A stretch of 57,108 nt of DNA, taken from Candidatus Zixiibacteriota bacterium. GTDB taxonomy: Bacteria > Zixibacteria > MSB-5A5 > GN15 > FEB-12. How positions within the stretch are numbered: the first letter of the stretch is position 1; the number at the start of each line of letters is the position of its first letter. Made by a program: the position numbers and the translations under genes. The stretch is taken from contig CP070674.1 in NCBI GenBank assembly GCA_020351995.1, positions 3,455,091 through 3,512,198 on the forward strand, given 5' to 3'. The notes under the pieces were generated by a model. It worked only from the letters and a program-made list of their open reading frames with translations. It did not search any database and was not told where the DNA came from. Positions 43,391 through 51,549 of this stretch are shown here, in pieces.

Positions 43391-46300
43391 ATGAGAAAGC
43401 TCTCAACGGTTGAAGAATTGCACGGTTTTCGCCTGCGAATCATGGGCGAAGGAAAAGCCCGACAGGACAAGCCGACACTGGTTATCAGCGCTGACACTGG
43501 GGCGCAAGCCAGCGGTGTCAACGATATCATAAGAGTAGCAAAGCGGTACATTCTGGAGAGAAGTCTTCAGGAAAGGGTTACGTTGAGGATTACCGGTTGT
43601 CACGGGTTCTGCGAGATGAACCCGTACATTCTAGTTGAACCGGGCGGTCATTTTTATCCCAAGCTTGAGATGGGGGATATTCCAAGAGTCGTCGAAGCCG
43701 CGGTGGGGGATTTCGTTGATGAAGGACTGATTTACAAGGACTCACGCGAACTAAAGAGTTATCACTACCGAGACGACATCCCGTTTTTCAAAAAGCAGAT
43801 GCGCACCATACTGGGAATTAACCAGAAACTGGACCCCATAAGAATCCTCAACTATTTTGAGCAGGGCGGGTACGCAGCTACGGAGAAAGTGTTATCCGAT
43901 CCGGACCCCGAGTGGATAATCAGCGAGATTTCCAAATCCGGTCTCAGAGGACGAGGCGGGGCGGGTTTTCCCACGGGCAAGAAGTGGGGTCTGGCCCGGG
44001 CCTCCGGAAATGACTGCGGGCAAAAGTATATCATCTGCAATGCAGACGAAGGCGATCCCGGGGCTTACATGGATCGCGGCGTTCTGGAGGGCAACCCCCA
44101 TGCAATTATCGAGGGAATGATTATAGGCGGAATCGCTATCGGCGCGACCCAGGGTATAGTATACGTTCGAGGTGAGTATCCCCTTGCCATCAAGCACACC
44201 CTTATCGCTATTCGCCAAGCACGAGATCTCGGTCTCTTGGGAAAGAACATAATTAACACCGGTATCGATTTTGACATCTCGATCGTCCGCGGCGCGGGCG
44301 CATTTGTCTGCGGCGAAGAAACCGCGCTGATCAAATCCATCGAGGGCACCATGGGCGAACCACGTCAGCGGCCGCCGTATCCGATAGCAAAGGGCCTGTA
44401 TGGTTGCCCGACCTGTATCAACAACGTGGAGTCCCTGGCCAATATACCGGTGATCATCGAGAAGGGCGCCGACGAATACGCCAAGGTGGGTGTTCCGGGC
44501 AACACGGGCACAAAGATCTTTTCTCTGGTGGGAAAGATCCGAAACACGGGTCTGGTCGAAGTGCCGCTGGGCATGAAGATGAGCGAGGTGGTGTACGATA
44601 TCGGCGGGGGACCGGTTGGCGAAGCCAAGATCAAGGCCGTACAGACCGGAGGACCTTCGGGCGGATGCATCCCGGCCAGACTATTCGACATTCCGATAGA
44701 TTATGACAGCCTTGCAAAGGCAGGATCCATTATGGGGTCGGGCGGCATGATCGTCATGGACGAAGACACCTGTATGGTTGATGTGGCCAAGTACTTCATG
44801 GGCTTTTTGAAAGACGAGTCCTGCGGCAAGTGTTTTACGTGCCGTAAGGGTACACAGCGAATGTATGAGATCCTTGATGACGTGACGAAGGGTACGGCTA
44901 TGATGGAGCATCTCGATGTGCTGGAGGAACTGGCGCTGACGGTGAAAGACACGACCATGTGCGGACTGGGACAGTCGGCGCCGAACCCGGTCTTAAGCAC
45001 CCTGCGTTATTTCCGTGAGGAATACGAGCGTCATATCATAGATAAGCGGTGTGATGCCTTTGTATGCAAGGACCTAGTGGGGGCTCCCTGTCAATCGGCC
45101 TGCCCGTTGGGGACGGAAGCCTGGCGCTACGCGGCTCATATCGCTCGCGGTGAGTACGAGGAGGCTTACCGGGTAATCAGGCAAGTTAATCCATTCCCAT
45201 CGGTTTGCGGCCGGGTCTGTCATCATCCCTGTGAGAAACGTTGCCGGGCGGGAACCAGCGGCGGTGACCCGGTTGCCATTCGGGCTCTCAAGAGGTTCAT
45301 CACCGACCGTATCGATCCGTCGGTGTACAAGGCCGAAAGGGTGGCCTGGTCCGACGGGGATGCACCGCGGGTAGCCATTGTGGGGGCCGGTCCCGCAGGC
45401 CTTACAGCCGCGCATTACCTTTCACTGCAAGGTTTCAAGGTTACGGTATATGAGGCGGAGTCCGAGCCCGGAGGCATGCTGTACTGCGCCATTCCATCCT
45501 ATCGTCTACCCCGGGAAGTTATCAAGAGAGAGATCAAATCTCTGCTCGATGAAAATATAACTCTTAAGTGTGACACCATTCTGGGCCGGGACATAACCGT
45601 GGACAAGCTGTTTAAGGAGGGTCATAAAGCGGTGCTCCTGGCGATGGGAGCGCACAAGAGCAAGCCCCTTAAACTGGAAAACGAGGATATGAAAGGGGTA
45701 TATCCTTCGATCGAGTTTTTGAAGGCATTCAACACGAAGAATCAGCAACTCGCCAGAGGGCGAGTTGGCGTGATCGGCGGGGGTAACTCCGCCATAGATG
45801 CCGCCCGGATGGCGCTTCGACAGAAGGATGTCGAAAGTGTAACAATCCTCTACCGTCGCACACGGGACGAGATGCCTGCCTTTACCGAGGAAATCAAGGC
45901 GGCCGACCAGGAAGGTATCGAGATCAAGACGCTGGTGTCACCCACGCGGGTGCTGGGCAGTAACGGTATTCTTTCCGGGCTGGAGTGCATCAACAACAAG
46001 CTTGGTGATACCGATTCCAGCGGCCGGCGCACACCTGTTCCCATTGAGGGTACAGAGCATATTATCGGGCTTGACACTCTGATTGTGGCCATAGGAGAAG
46101 ATTCCGGTGTGGATGCTATTGAGCCTGCCCAGATGAAAGGCATTGAGACGACGCGTTCCAACACGGTGAAGGTCGATAGCTCGACACTTCTGACCAATCG
46201 GCCCGGTGTATTCGCCGCTGGTGACGTAGTCACGGGGCCAAACACGGTTGTCGATTCAATCGCGACCGGTAAGAGGGCAGCCATGATGATAGAACGGTAC

Positions 46301-46594
46301 GTGCGCAATGAAACGCTGGAATGTCCCGAGGAGCCGAGGATACCGCGGGTTTACATCGAACCGCGGACATCGGAGGTGGATGGCGCGGAGACGCCCGGCC
46401 GGGTAGAAACGCCATGGGCGCCGGCGGCCTGGCGGGCGCGGAACTTCTCCGAGGTGGAGGTATCGCTTTCAGCCGATGAGGCAATTTGCGAAGCCGGTCG
46501 CTGTCTGCGCTGCGACTTAGAATTCACGCAGCCGAAAGAAGCGGAACAGGAAACCGAGCCGGAAACCGAGAAAATCACAACTGTAGGGAAATAG
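43391..46594 (+). CDS. NuoF-GltD fusion: flavoprotein oxidoreductase
   Basis: 1067 residues joining two enzymes. Residues about 25-115 are a thioredoxin-like domain that keeps GCHGFCE but has SADTGAQASG where CxxTxCxAxG is expected. Residues about 150-555 are NuoF/HydB-like: GLRGRGGAGFPTGKKW (FMN/NAD site), ICNADEGDPGAYMDR, and a 4Fe-4S ligand set SCGKCFTCRKG plus TTMCGLGQSAPNP. Residues about 555-1045 are GltD/NfnB-like: two 4Fe-4S sites (CQSACPLG, CGRVCHHPCEKRC), FAD motif VAIVGAGPAGLTAAHYLS, NADP-type motif VGVIGGGNSAIDAARMA followed by YRRTRDEMPA, and GVFAAGDVVTGP. The fusion resembles joined Stn/Nfn-type transhydrogenase subunits and could bifurcate electrons. A soluble cytoplasmic location is likely. 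Confidence 0.92.
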   Translation: MRKLSTVEELHGFRLRIMGEGKARQDKPTLVISADTGAQASGVNDIIRVAKRYILERSLQERVTLRITGCHGFCEMNPYILVEPGGHFYPKLEMGDIPRVVEAAVGDFVDEGLIYKDSRELKSYHYRDDIPFFKKQMRTILGINQKLDPIRILNYFEQGGYAATEKVLSDPDPEWIISEISKSGLRGRGGAGFPTGKKWGLARASGNDCGQKYIICNADEGDPGAYMDRGVLEGNPHAIIEGMIIGGIAIGATQGIVYVRGEYPLAIKHTLIAIRQARDLGLLGKNIINTGIDFDISIVRGAGAFVCGEETALIKSIEGTMGEPRQRPPYPIAKGLYGCPTCINNVESLANIPVIIEKGADEYAKVGVPGNTGTKIFSLVGKIRNTGLVEVPLGMKMSEVVYDIGGGPVGEAKIKAVQTGGPSGGCIPARLFDIPIDYDSLAKAGSIMGSGGMIVMDEDTCMVDVAKYFMGFLKDESCGKCFTCRKGTQRMYEILDDVTKGTAMMEHLDVLEELALTVKDTTMCGLGQSAPNPVLSTLRYFREEYERHIIDKRCDAFVCKDLVGAPCQSACPLGTEAWRYAAHIARGEYEEAYRVIRQVNPFPSVCGRVCHHPCEKRCRAGTSGGDPVAIRALKRFITDRIDPSVYKAERVAWSDGDAPRVAIVGAGPAGLTAAHYLSLQGFKVTVYEAESEPGGMLYCAIPSYRLPREVIKREIKSLLDENITLKCDTILGRDITVDKLFKEGHKAVLLAMGAHKSKPLKLENEDMKGVYPSIEFLKAFNTKNQQLARGRVGVIGGGNSAIDAARMALRQKDVESVTILYRRTRDEMPAFTEEIKAADQEGIEIKTLVSPTRVLGSNGILSGLECINNKLGDTDSSGRRTPVPIEGTEHIIGLDTLIVAIGEDSGVDAIEPAQMKGIETTRSNTVKVDSSTLLTNRPGVFAAGDVVTGPNTVVDSIATGKRAAMMIERYVRNETLECPEEPRIPRVYIEPRTSEVDGAETPGRVETPWAPAAWRARNFSEVEVSLSADEAICEAGRCLRCDLEFTQPKEAEQETEPETEKITTVGK

Positions 46595-46598
46595 ATTC

Positions 46599-47276
46599 AT
46601 GATAACGCTTTTTATAAACAGCCTGAGGGTCTCGGTGGAGAAAGGTACAACGCTTTTGGAAGCGGCGCGGTTTCTTGGTTTTCCGATCCCGACCCTTTGC
46701 CACATGGATGGGCTTTCGCCCTATGGTGCGTGCCGTTTATGCGTGGTGGAGATCGGCGAGGGACCGGGGGCGCGCCTGGTGTCATCCTGTACCTATCCGG
46801 CCGAGGAAGGACTTAAGGTAAGGACAGCGTCGTCCCGAGTGGTCAAAGCCCGAAAGCTGATTCTGGAGCTACTACTTGCGTCCTGTCCGCAATCAAAAGT
46901 AATTCAGGATCTGGCTTCAGCTCACCAGGTGCGCCAGGTCCGTTTTCGCCAGGAGCACGAGGATTGTATTCTTTGCGGATTATGCGTGCGCATGTGCGAA
47001 GAGCAGATGATGGCCAAGGCCATAGGCTTTCACGGTCGGGGCGAAAAACGAGGGATCAACACGCCTTTTAACGCCAAGTCCGAGGTGTGTCGTCTTTGCG
47101 GCGGGTGTATTTATGTCTGCCCGGCGTGTTCGCTGAGATGCACCTATACCGAACCGGACAAAGCCATTTGCGGTGGATGCGCAAATCTCACTCCCCCCTG
47201 TGTGGATAAAGAAAAATTCGATGATATGATGTGCTACATGGAGCCCTGTGTGGCGTGTGAAATTAAGAAAGATTGA
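46599..47276 (+). CDS. HoxU/NuoG-N-like iron-sulfur subunit
   Basis: 225 residues. A [2Fe-2S] ferredoxin domain has ligands Cys34, Cys45, Cys48 and Cys64 (LCHMDGLSPYGACRLC...SSC), matching NuoG spacing closely. Two [4Fe-4S] motifs follow: CILCGLCVRMCEE (from Cys123) and CRLCGGCIYVCPACSLRC (from Cys164). The His-Cys3 site usual between them in NuoG/HydA is absent. A Cys-rich tail (CGGCANLTPPC, CYMEPCVACE) might hold another cluster. There is no hydrogenase H-cluster domain. It starts four bases after the NuoF-GltD stop and links the flavin subunit to other partners. Confidence 0.9.
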   Translation: MITLFINSLRVSVEKGTTLLEAARFLGFPIPTLCHMDGLSPYGACRLCVVEIGEGPGARLVSSCTYPAEEGLKVRTASSRVVKARKLILELLLASCPQSKVIQDLASAHQVRQVRFRQEHEDCILCGLCVRMCEEQMMAKAIGFHGRGEKRGINTPFNAKSEVCRLCGGCIYVCPACSLRCTYTEPDKAICGGCANLTPPCVDKEKFDDMMCYMEPCVACEIKKD

Positions 47277-47298
47277 GGTTGGCAACGGAGGTAATTTT

Positions 47299-48888
47299 AT
47301 GTCCATAACCCTATCAAGAATAAACTCGTCGGCCGCTACCTTGACGAAAAATCGCACGGAAGGTTCGGTTTCTCCAAACTCCGGAATGTGCGTAACCTGC
47401 GTGGACGGCTGCATCGGCATGTGCGAAATCGGAAAGTCCGCTTTCCGGGGCCATGAGGTCATCTATCCCCAGCCTTTCGGCGTTATCACGACCGCCGCAG
47501 AAAAGACTTACCCCGTGGATTATTCGCACTTCAACATCATGGGAACCGCTGTCGGCGCTCACGGTATGGAGGCGGACAGCGATAAGGCGATATTCCCGGC
47601 GGTCGATCTTGAGGTGAAATTCGGGCACGACAAGGGATTGAAGTTTCGGTACCCGTGGGTAATTCCCGGCATTGGTTCGACCGATATCGCGAAGAACAAC
47701 TGGGAAGGGTTGGCGATCGGTTCCGCCCTGGCCGGTACAGGACTGACCATCGGGGAAAACGTTGTCGGCATGGACACGGAGTCGGTTATCAAGAAAGGTA
47801 AGGTAGTCGATACCGCGGATTTGAAGCGACGGGTAAAGCTGTTCATGGATAATCAGCGTGACGGCTACGGGGCGATAATTGTACAGGCAAACGTAGAGGA
47901 TACCCGCCTGGGGACCCAGGAGTATGCCATCGAGAAACTGGGCGTGCAGGTGGTAGAGCTAAAGTGGGGCCAGGGAGCCAAGAATATCGGTGGCGAGGTA
48001 AAGATCAAGAACCTCGAGAAAGCCCAGATGCTTTTTGAGCGGGGTTATGTGGTTCTCCCGGATCCAACCGATCCCAACGTGATCAAGGCATTCGAGAACG
48101 GCGCCTTTAAGGAATTCGAGAGGCACTCCAGGCTTGGCATGGTTTCCGAGGATTCGTTCGCGCAGCGCGTTGAAGAACTTCGCAAAGCCGGCGCGAAATA
48201 CGTCTTTCTCAAAACCGGGGCCTACACCCCGGCTGACCTGGCCAGAGCCGTCAAGTACGCCTCAAAATACAAGATTGATTTGCTGACGGTGGATGGTGCC
48301 GGCGGCGGCACGGGCATGAGCCCCTGGCGAATGATGAACGAATGGGGCGTGCCCCCGGTGGAGCTTCATTCGCTGCTTTATCGGTACGCCAAACAGCTTG
48401 CCGACAAGGGTGAGCATGTTCCAGCTCTTGCCGTTGCGGGCGGATTTACATTCGAGGATCAGATTTTCAAAGGTCTGGCTATGGGGGCTCCGTTCGTGAA
48501 GCTGGTTGGAATGGCTCGCAGCCCGATCGCGGCCGCCATGGTAGGAAAGACAATCGGTCTTACCATCGACGCCCACCAGGTACCGGTATACGTGGAGAGA
48601 TTCGGGCAAACCCGTGATGAGATTTTTGTCACCTCCGGTGAATTACGCAAAGAACTCGGTGACCGCGAGTTCGAGGCTCTGCCTACGGGAGCTATTGGGC
48701 TTTACACCTACTATGAGCGTTTGGCCCAGGGGCTCCGCCAGTTGATGTGCGGCAGCCGTAAATTTGCGCTGGAGCATATCTCCCGCAATGATATCGCCGC
48801 TCTCACACATCAGGCTGCCGAGGTCAGCGGTATTGAATACATTATGGACTACGGCAAAGCGGAGGTTGAGCAAATACTCAATAGTTGA
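47299..48888 (+). CDS. Glutamate-synthase-like FMN domain protein lacking the 3Fe-4S motif
   Basis: 529 residues. ATG 47299 has ACGGAGGTA at 47286-47292; the open frame extends back into the preceding gene but without a start of merit. The core resembles the FMN (synthase) domain of glutamate synthase: LTVDGAGGGTGMSPWRMM, LAVAGGFTFEDQIFKGLAMGA and GAPFVKLVGMARSP are the characteristic phosphate-binding and barrel blocks. The N-terminus carries a Cys cluster Cys31-x2-Cys34-x3-Cys38-x3-Cys42 (CVTCVDGCIGMC). The CHxNxCPVG 3Fe-4S motif of true glutamate synthases is missing, and no amidotransferase domain is encoded nearby, so glutamate formation from glutamine is unlikely. It is the last gene of the operon. 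Confidence 0.88.
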   Translation: MSITLSRINSSAATLTKNRTEGSVSPNSGMCVTCVDGCIGMCEIGKSAFRGHEVIYPQPFGVITTAAEKTYPVDYSHFNIMGTAVGAHGMEADSDKAIFPAVDLEVKFGHDKGLKFRYPWVIPGIGSTDIAKNNWEGLAIGSALAGTGLTIGENVVGMDTESVIKKGKVVDTADLKRRVKLFMDNQRDGYGAIIVQANVEDTRLGTQEYAIEKLGVQVVELKWGQGAKNIGGEVKIKNLEKAQMLFERGYVVLPDPTDPNVIKAFENGAFKEFERHSRLGMVSEDSFAQRVEELRKAGAKYVFLKTGAYTPADLARAVKYASKYKIDLLTVDGAGGGTGMSPWRMMNEWGVPPVELHSLLYRYAKQLADKGEHVPALAVAGGFTFEDQIFKGLAMGAPFVKLVGMARSPIAAAMVGKTIGLTIDAHQVPVYVERFGQTRDEIFVTSGELRKELGDREFEALPTGAIGLYTYYERLAQGLRQLMCGSRKFALEHISRNDIAALTHQAAEVSGIEYIMDYGKAEVEQILNS

Positions 48889-48983
48889 TCGAGCGAAAGA
48901 GAACGTCACAATTTGTTCCTATGTTGGTAGGGACCGATCTTGACATCGTCGGTCCTGTGGAATTCCAACTGGGAAACTCCTCA

Positions 48984-49013
48984 AAGGGCCTCTTATGAGG
49001 CCCTTGCTATTTT
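48984..49013 (+). terminator. Terminator of the redox operon
   Basis: AAGGGCCTC (48984-48992), loop TTAT, GAGGCCCTT (48997-49005), then GCTATTTT. A perfect nine-base GC-rich stem with a short T-rich tail, about 95 bases after the last stop, marks the end of the transcription unit. Confidence 0.85.
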
Positions 49014-49123
49014 CGGTCTCCGCGTCCGGCAGTCTTGTCCGTGACGGCTTCGAGGGTGAGCTGAGCCGGACATATTATTTGGAATAACCTTTGACGGGCA
49101 TTATATTGCACAGCAACTATCGC

Positions 49124-50767
49124 ATGAGTAAGAAGAAACCACAACATAATCGACACTGGTTCTACTTTTCCCTGTTTTCACTGGCCATTCTGTCAGTCAT
49201 ATTATTGACAAATGCATGGGTTGTCGATGATGCCTACATTACTTTCCGGACGGTGGACAATTTTGTCAATGGTTACGGTCTGACGTGGAACGTTGGCGAA
49301 CGCGTTCAGGTTTACACTCATCCTCTCTGGATGATTCTGGTATCCATCGTCTATTTTATTACTTCGGAGTTATTCTATACGTCAATTGTACTGAATTTCG
49401 TGTTAACGATGGCCGCGATATGGATAGTGGCTACAATGGTAACTCGCCTTTTCGGCAGCTGGCCATGGAGACCGGCTCTGCTGGTGCTTACTATTCTGGC
49501 CTCAAAGGCCGTCGTGGACTATGCCTCGTCAGGGTTGGAGAATGCCTTATCATATCTGATAATCGGCATTTTCCTGGCGAAACTCCTGTCGGTGATTGAC
49601 AGCGACTCGAGATCGTGGAGAGACCTGGGGATCCTACTCTTTTTGGCCTCGCTGGCTTTCGTTAACCGACCAGACACGCTGCTTTTGTATTTCCCGGCTG
49701 TGGCTTATCTGATCTATCTATATCGCACGGAGACGAAATCGCGGCTGATCGGGGTGATTATTGTCGCCACGCTACCGGCTATGCTATGGGTCTTGTTCTC
49801 GCTTGTGTATTATGGTTATCCATTTCCGAACACAGCTTACGCCAAGGTATTATCGACAGGGGCACCGTTATCATGGAAGGTCCAGAAAGGGTGGGACTAT
49901 TTCACCAACAGTCTGCACTGGGATACAGCGAGCTGGTTCATTGTGGGGATAGCACTGTGGCTGTCAGTCCGGAGCCGTCGCGCAGAGGTTATTGCCCCGA
50001 TGGTTGGTGTGCTGGTTTATGTTGTCTACACTGTGTTCTCAGCGGCGTCTGCCACACACATGAGTGGCCGGTTCTTTGCAGTTCCATTTTTCATATCGAT
50101 AGTCATATTCATTTACAGTTTGCGAAATACCCGATTCGCCCAAATCATAGCGTTCGTACTGCTAGCCTACGTTATATGGAGTCCGGTGTCGGCGGTTAAG
50201 TACGGAACGAGTTTTTATAAACCGTATGCGCAAGACCGTAACTGCATCGACACCAAGTATTTTGTACTTCAAGAGGGCGCCGCATTACTCAACTGGGAAT
50301 CGGGGAAACAGTTGCCTGACCATGACTGGCTTCATTATGGAGAAGCTTTCAGGTCACAGCCGCAAAAGGTTCATATCGGGGGAGCATTAAAAGGAGACGC
50401 CATTGGGTATTTTGGTTTTGCCGCCGGGCCGGACAAGTACATTCTGGACCGGGTTGCGCTGAGCTGTCCCCTCCTTTCAAGACTTCCGGCATTTTTACCG
50501 CCCGATACCCGCATGCTGAAATGCGGCCATTTGCAGCGCCTGATTCCCCAGGGCTACGCTGAGTCAATCGCCAGCGGGCGAAACGTGATTGTCGATGACA
50601 GCCTGAGGCAGTTTTACGATGTTATCAGAGTCATCACAAGGGGGCCAGTTTTCAACTTTGACAGATTCGGCAAGATATGGAACATGAATCTGGGCAAATA
50701 TGACCATCTGTTCCAAAATTACGCGTCCCGTGTAAGGGCAATGGTTCCCCCTTCCCCGCGCCGCTGA
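49124..50767 (+). CDS. GT-C-type membrane glycosyltransferase-like protein
   Basis: About 547 residues from ATG 49124 (MSKKKPQHNRHWFYFSLF). About ten to twelve hydrophobic helices are present. Between the first two lies WVVDDAYITFRTVDNFVNGY with GLTWNVGERVQVYTHPLW, a signature of GT-C glycosyltransferases (the Asp-Asp pair is the metal/substrate motif; similar to the AftB and related arabinosyl- or mannosyl-transferase families). The C-terminal 180 residues are an extracytoplasmic domain. It would transfer a sugar from a polyprenyl donor outside the membrane. It stands alone, with no sugar-biosynthesis genes around it, and the ATG has no clear ribosome-binding site. Confidence 0.8.
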   Translation: MSKKKPQHNRHWFYFSLFSLAILSVILLTNAWVVDDAYITFRTVDNFVNGYGLTWNVGERVQVYTHPLWMILVSIVYFITSELFYTSIVLNFVLTMAAIWIVATMVTRLFGSWPWRPALLVLTILASKAVVDYASSGLENALSYLIIGIFLAKLLSVIDSDSRSWRDLGILLFLASLAFVNRPDTLLLYFPAVAYLIYLYRTETKSRLIGVIIVATLPAMLWVLFSLVYYGYPFPNTAYAKVLSTGAPLSWKVQKGWDYFTNSLHWDTASWFIVGIALWLSVRSRRAEVIAPMVGVLVYVVYTVFSAASATHMSGRFFAVPFFISIVIFIYSLRNTRFAQIIAFVLLAYVIWSPVSAVKYGTSFYKPYAQDRNCIDTKYFVLQEGAALLNWESGKQLPDHDWLHYGEAFRSQPQKVHIGGALKGDAIGYFGFAAGPDKYILDRVALSCPLLSRLPAFLPPDTRMLKCGHLQRLIPQGYAESIASGRNVIVDDSLRQFYDVIRVITRGPVFNFDRFGKIWNMNLGKYDHLFQNYASRVRAMVPPSPRR

Positions 50768-51105
50768 CTCTTTGCTCCGCATCAATGCCCAGATGGGAAG
50801 TATGCTTACCGGCTTGCAAATCGCTTGACAGAGCGAGCGGTATTTCGTTAGGTTAGGGCGGTTTGAGTCTGGGGAGCTAAGCTTCATAATAGATCTGTCA
50901 TTTATCCAGACAATCTTCATCGGTATCGTCATTAGTACAGCCTTCAGAATCGTATAGCGGTTGCATCCGCTGTGTCGAAAAGACCGCGGCGTTGGACAGT
51001 ACCCGTCGGAGTCGGCGGGTCACAGATGGGAACGCACATCTATGGTGGGGAGTTCGACAAGAACAGTTAACACGTGTCGTTAGGGCACAAGCAGAGGGAG
51101 AATAT
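50768..51105. other. Intergenic region before the coupled MBL pair
   Basis: 338 bases. TTGACA at 50825-50830 is a perfect -35 hexamer, but the matching -10 (TTAGGT or TAGGTT, 50848-50854) is poor. The frame of the next gene is open back to 50992 but lacks a start with a ribosome-binding site. I see no other gene or structure. Confidence 0.35.
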
Positions 51106-51549
51106 ATGACGAATGTCAAGAAAGGCGATCGCAGGTCTAAGGGGGGCCCCGCGACCATAGAGAGATGGACAATAGAGCGGATCGATCCGGATGCCGGGAT
51201 GGCTCGAGTTGAGTCAGTTCCAATGCTGGCCGATCGGGTAACCAAGGGATTACTGGAGTCGCTGCACAAATCCGGTGTGAGTGAGGAAGCAGATACACCT
51301 GATTTATGGGATTCCGGGAAGATCAAGATGAAAAACATGACAACAAAAAGCCTGATCCGGCAACTCATGCTTCGGAAAGATGAAGAAGAACTATTATCCG
51401 AGAACATGGTCTTCTGGATAATCAGGCCTGGCGGAAAGGCCCTGACCGATCGGGTTTATCACGCTACCCAGGCAGCCAGGTTTACTTCGAGGAACCTGTA
51501 TAAGAAGGTAACACGTACCGAAGGAGAGGGGCCAAATGAGAAAGAATGA
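51106..51549 (+). CDS. Hypothetical protein coupled to ComEC-like hydrolase
   Basis: 147 residues from ATG 51106, with AGAGGGAGAA at 51093-51101. It is hydrophilic with mixed charge, no signal peptide, no membrane helix and a single dominant pattern of helices (LADRVTKGLLESLHKSG, LIRQLMLRKDEEELLSENM). The start IERWTIERIDPDAGMARVESV looks like a small beta sheet. I do not recognise a family. It overlaps the downstream hydrolase gene by 14 bases, so the two proteins are probably made in a fixed ratio and act together. Confidence 0.72.
   Translation: MTNVKKGDRRSKGGPATIERWTIERIDPDAGMARVESVPMLADRVTKGLLESLHKSGVSEEADTPDLWDSGKIKMKNMTTKSLIRQLMLRKDEEELLSENMVFWIIRPGGKALTDRVYHATQAARFTSRNLYKKVTRTEGEGPNEKE

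Noticed and set aside
43391-46594. Possibility that the NuoF-GltD fusion is two genes joined by a sequencing error
   Set aside because: The junction (near 45050) is in frame with a natural Cys-rich linker, and there is no stop, ribosome-binding site or start codon in a suitable position. Joined Nfn/Stn-type subunits are plausible.
46599-47276. HoxU/HydA-like Fe-S protein as evidence for an FeFe or NiFe hydrogenase
   Set aside because: The H-cluster Cys motifs of FeFe hydrogenase and any NiFe large or small subunit are absent from the whole operon.
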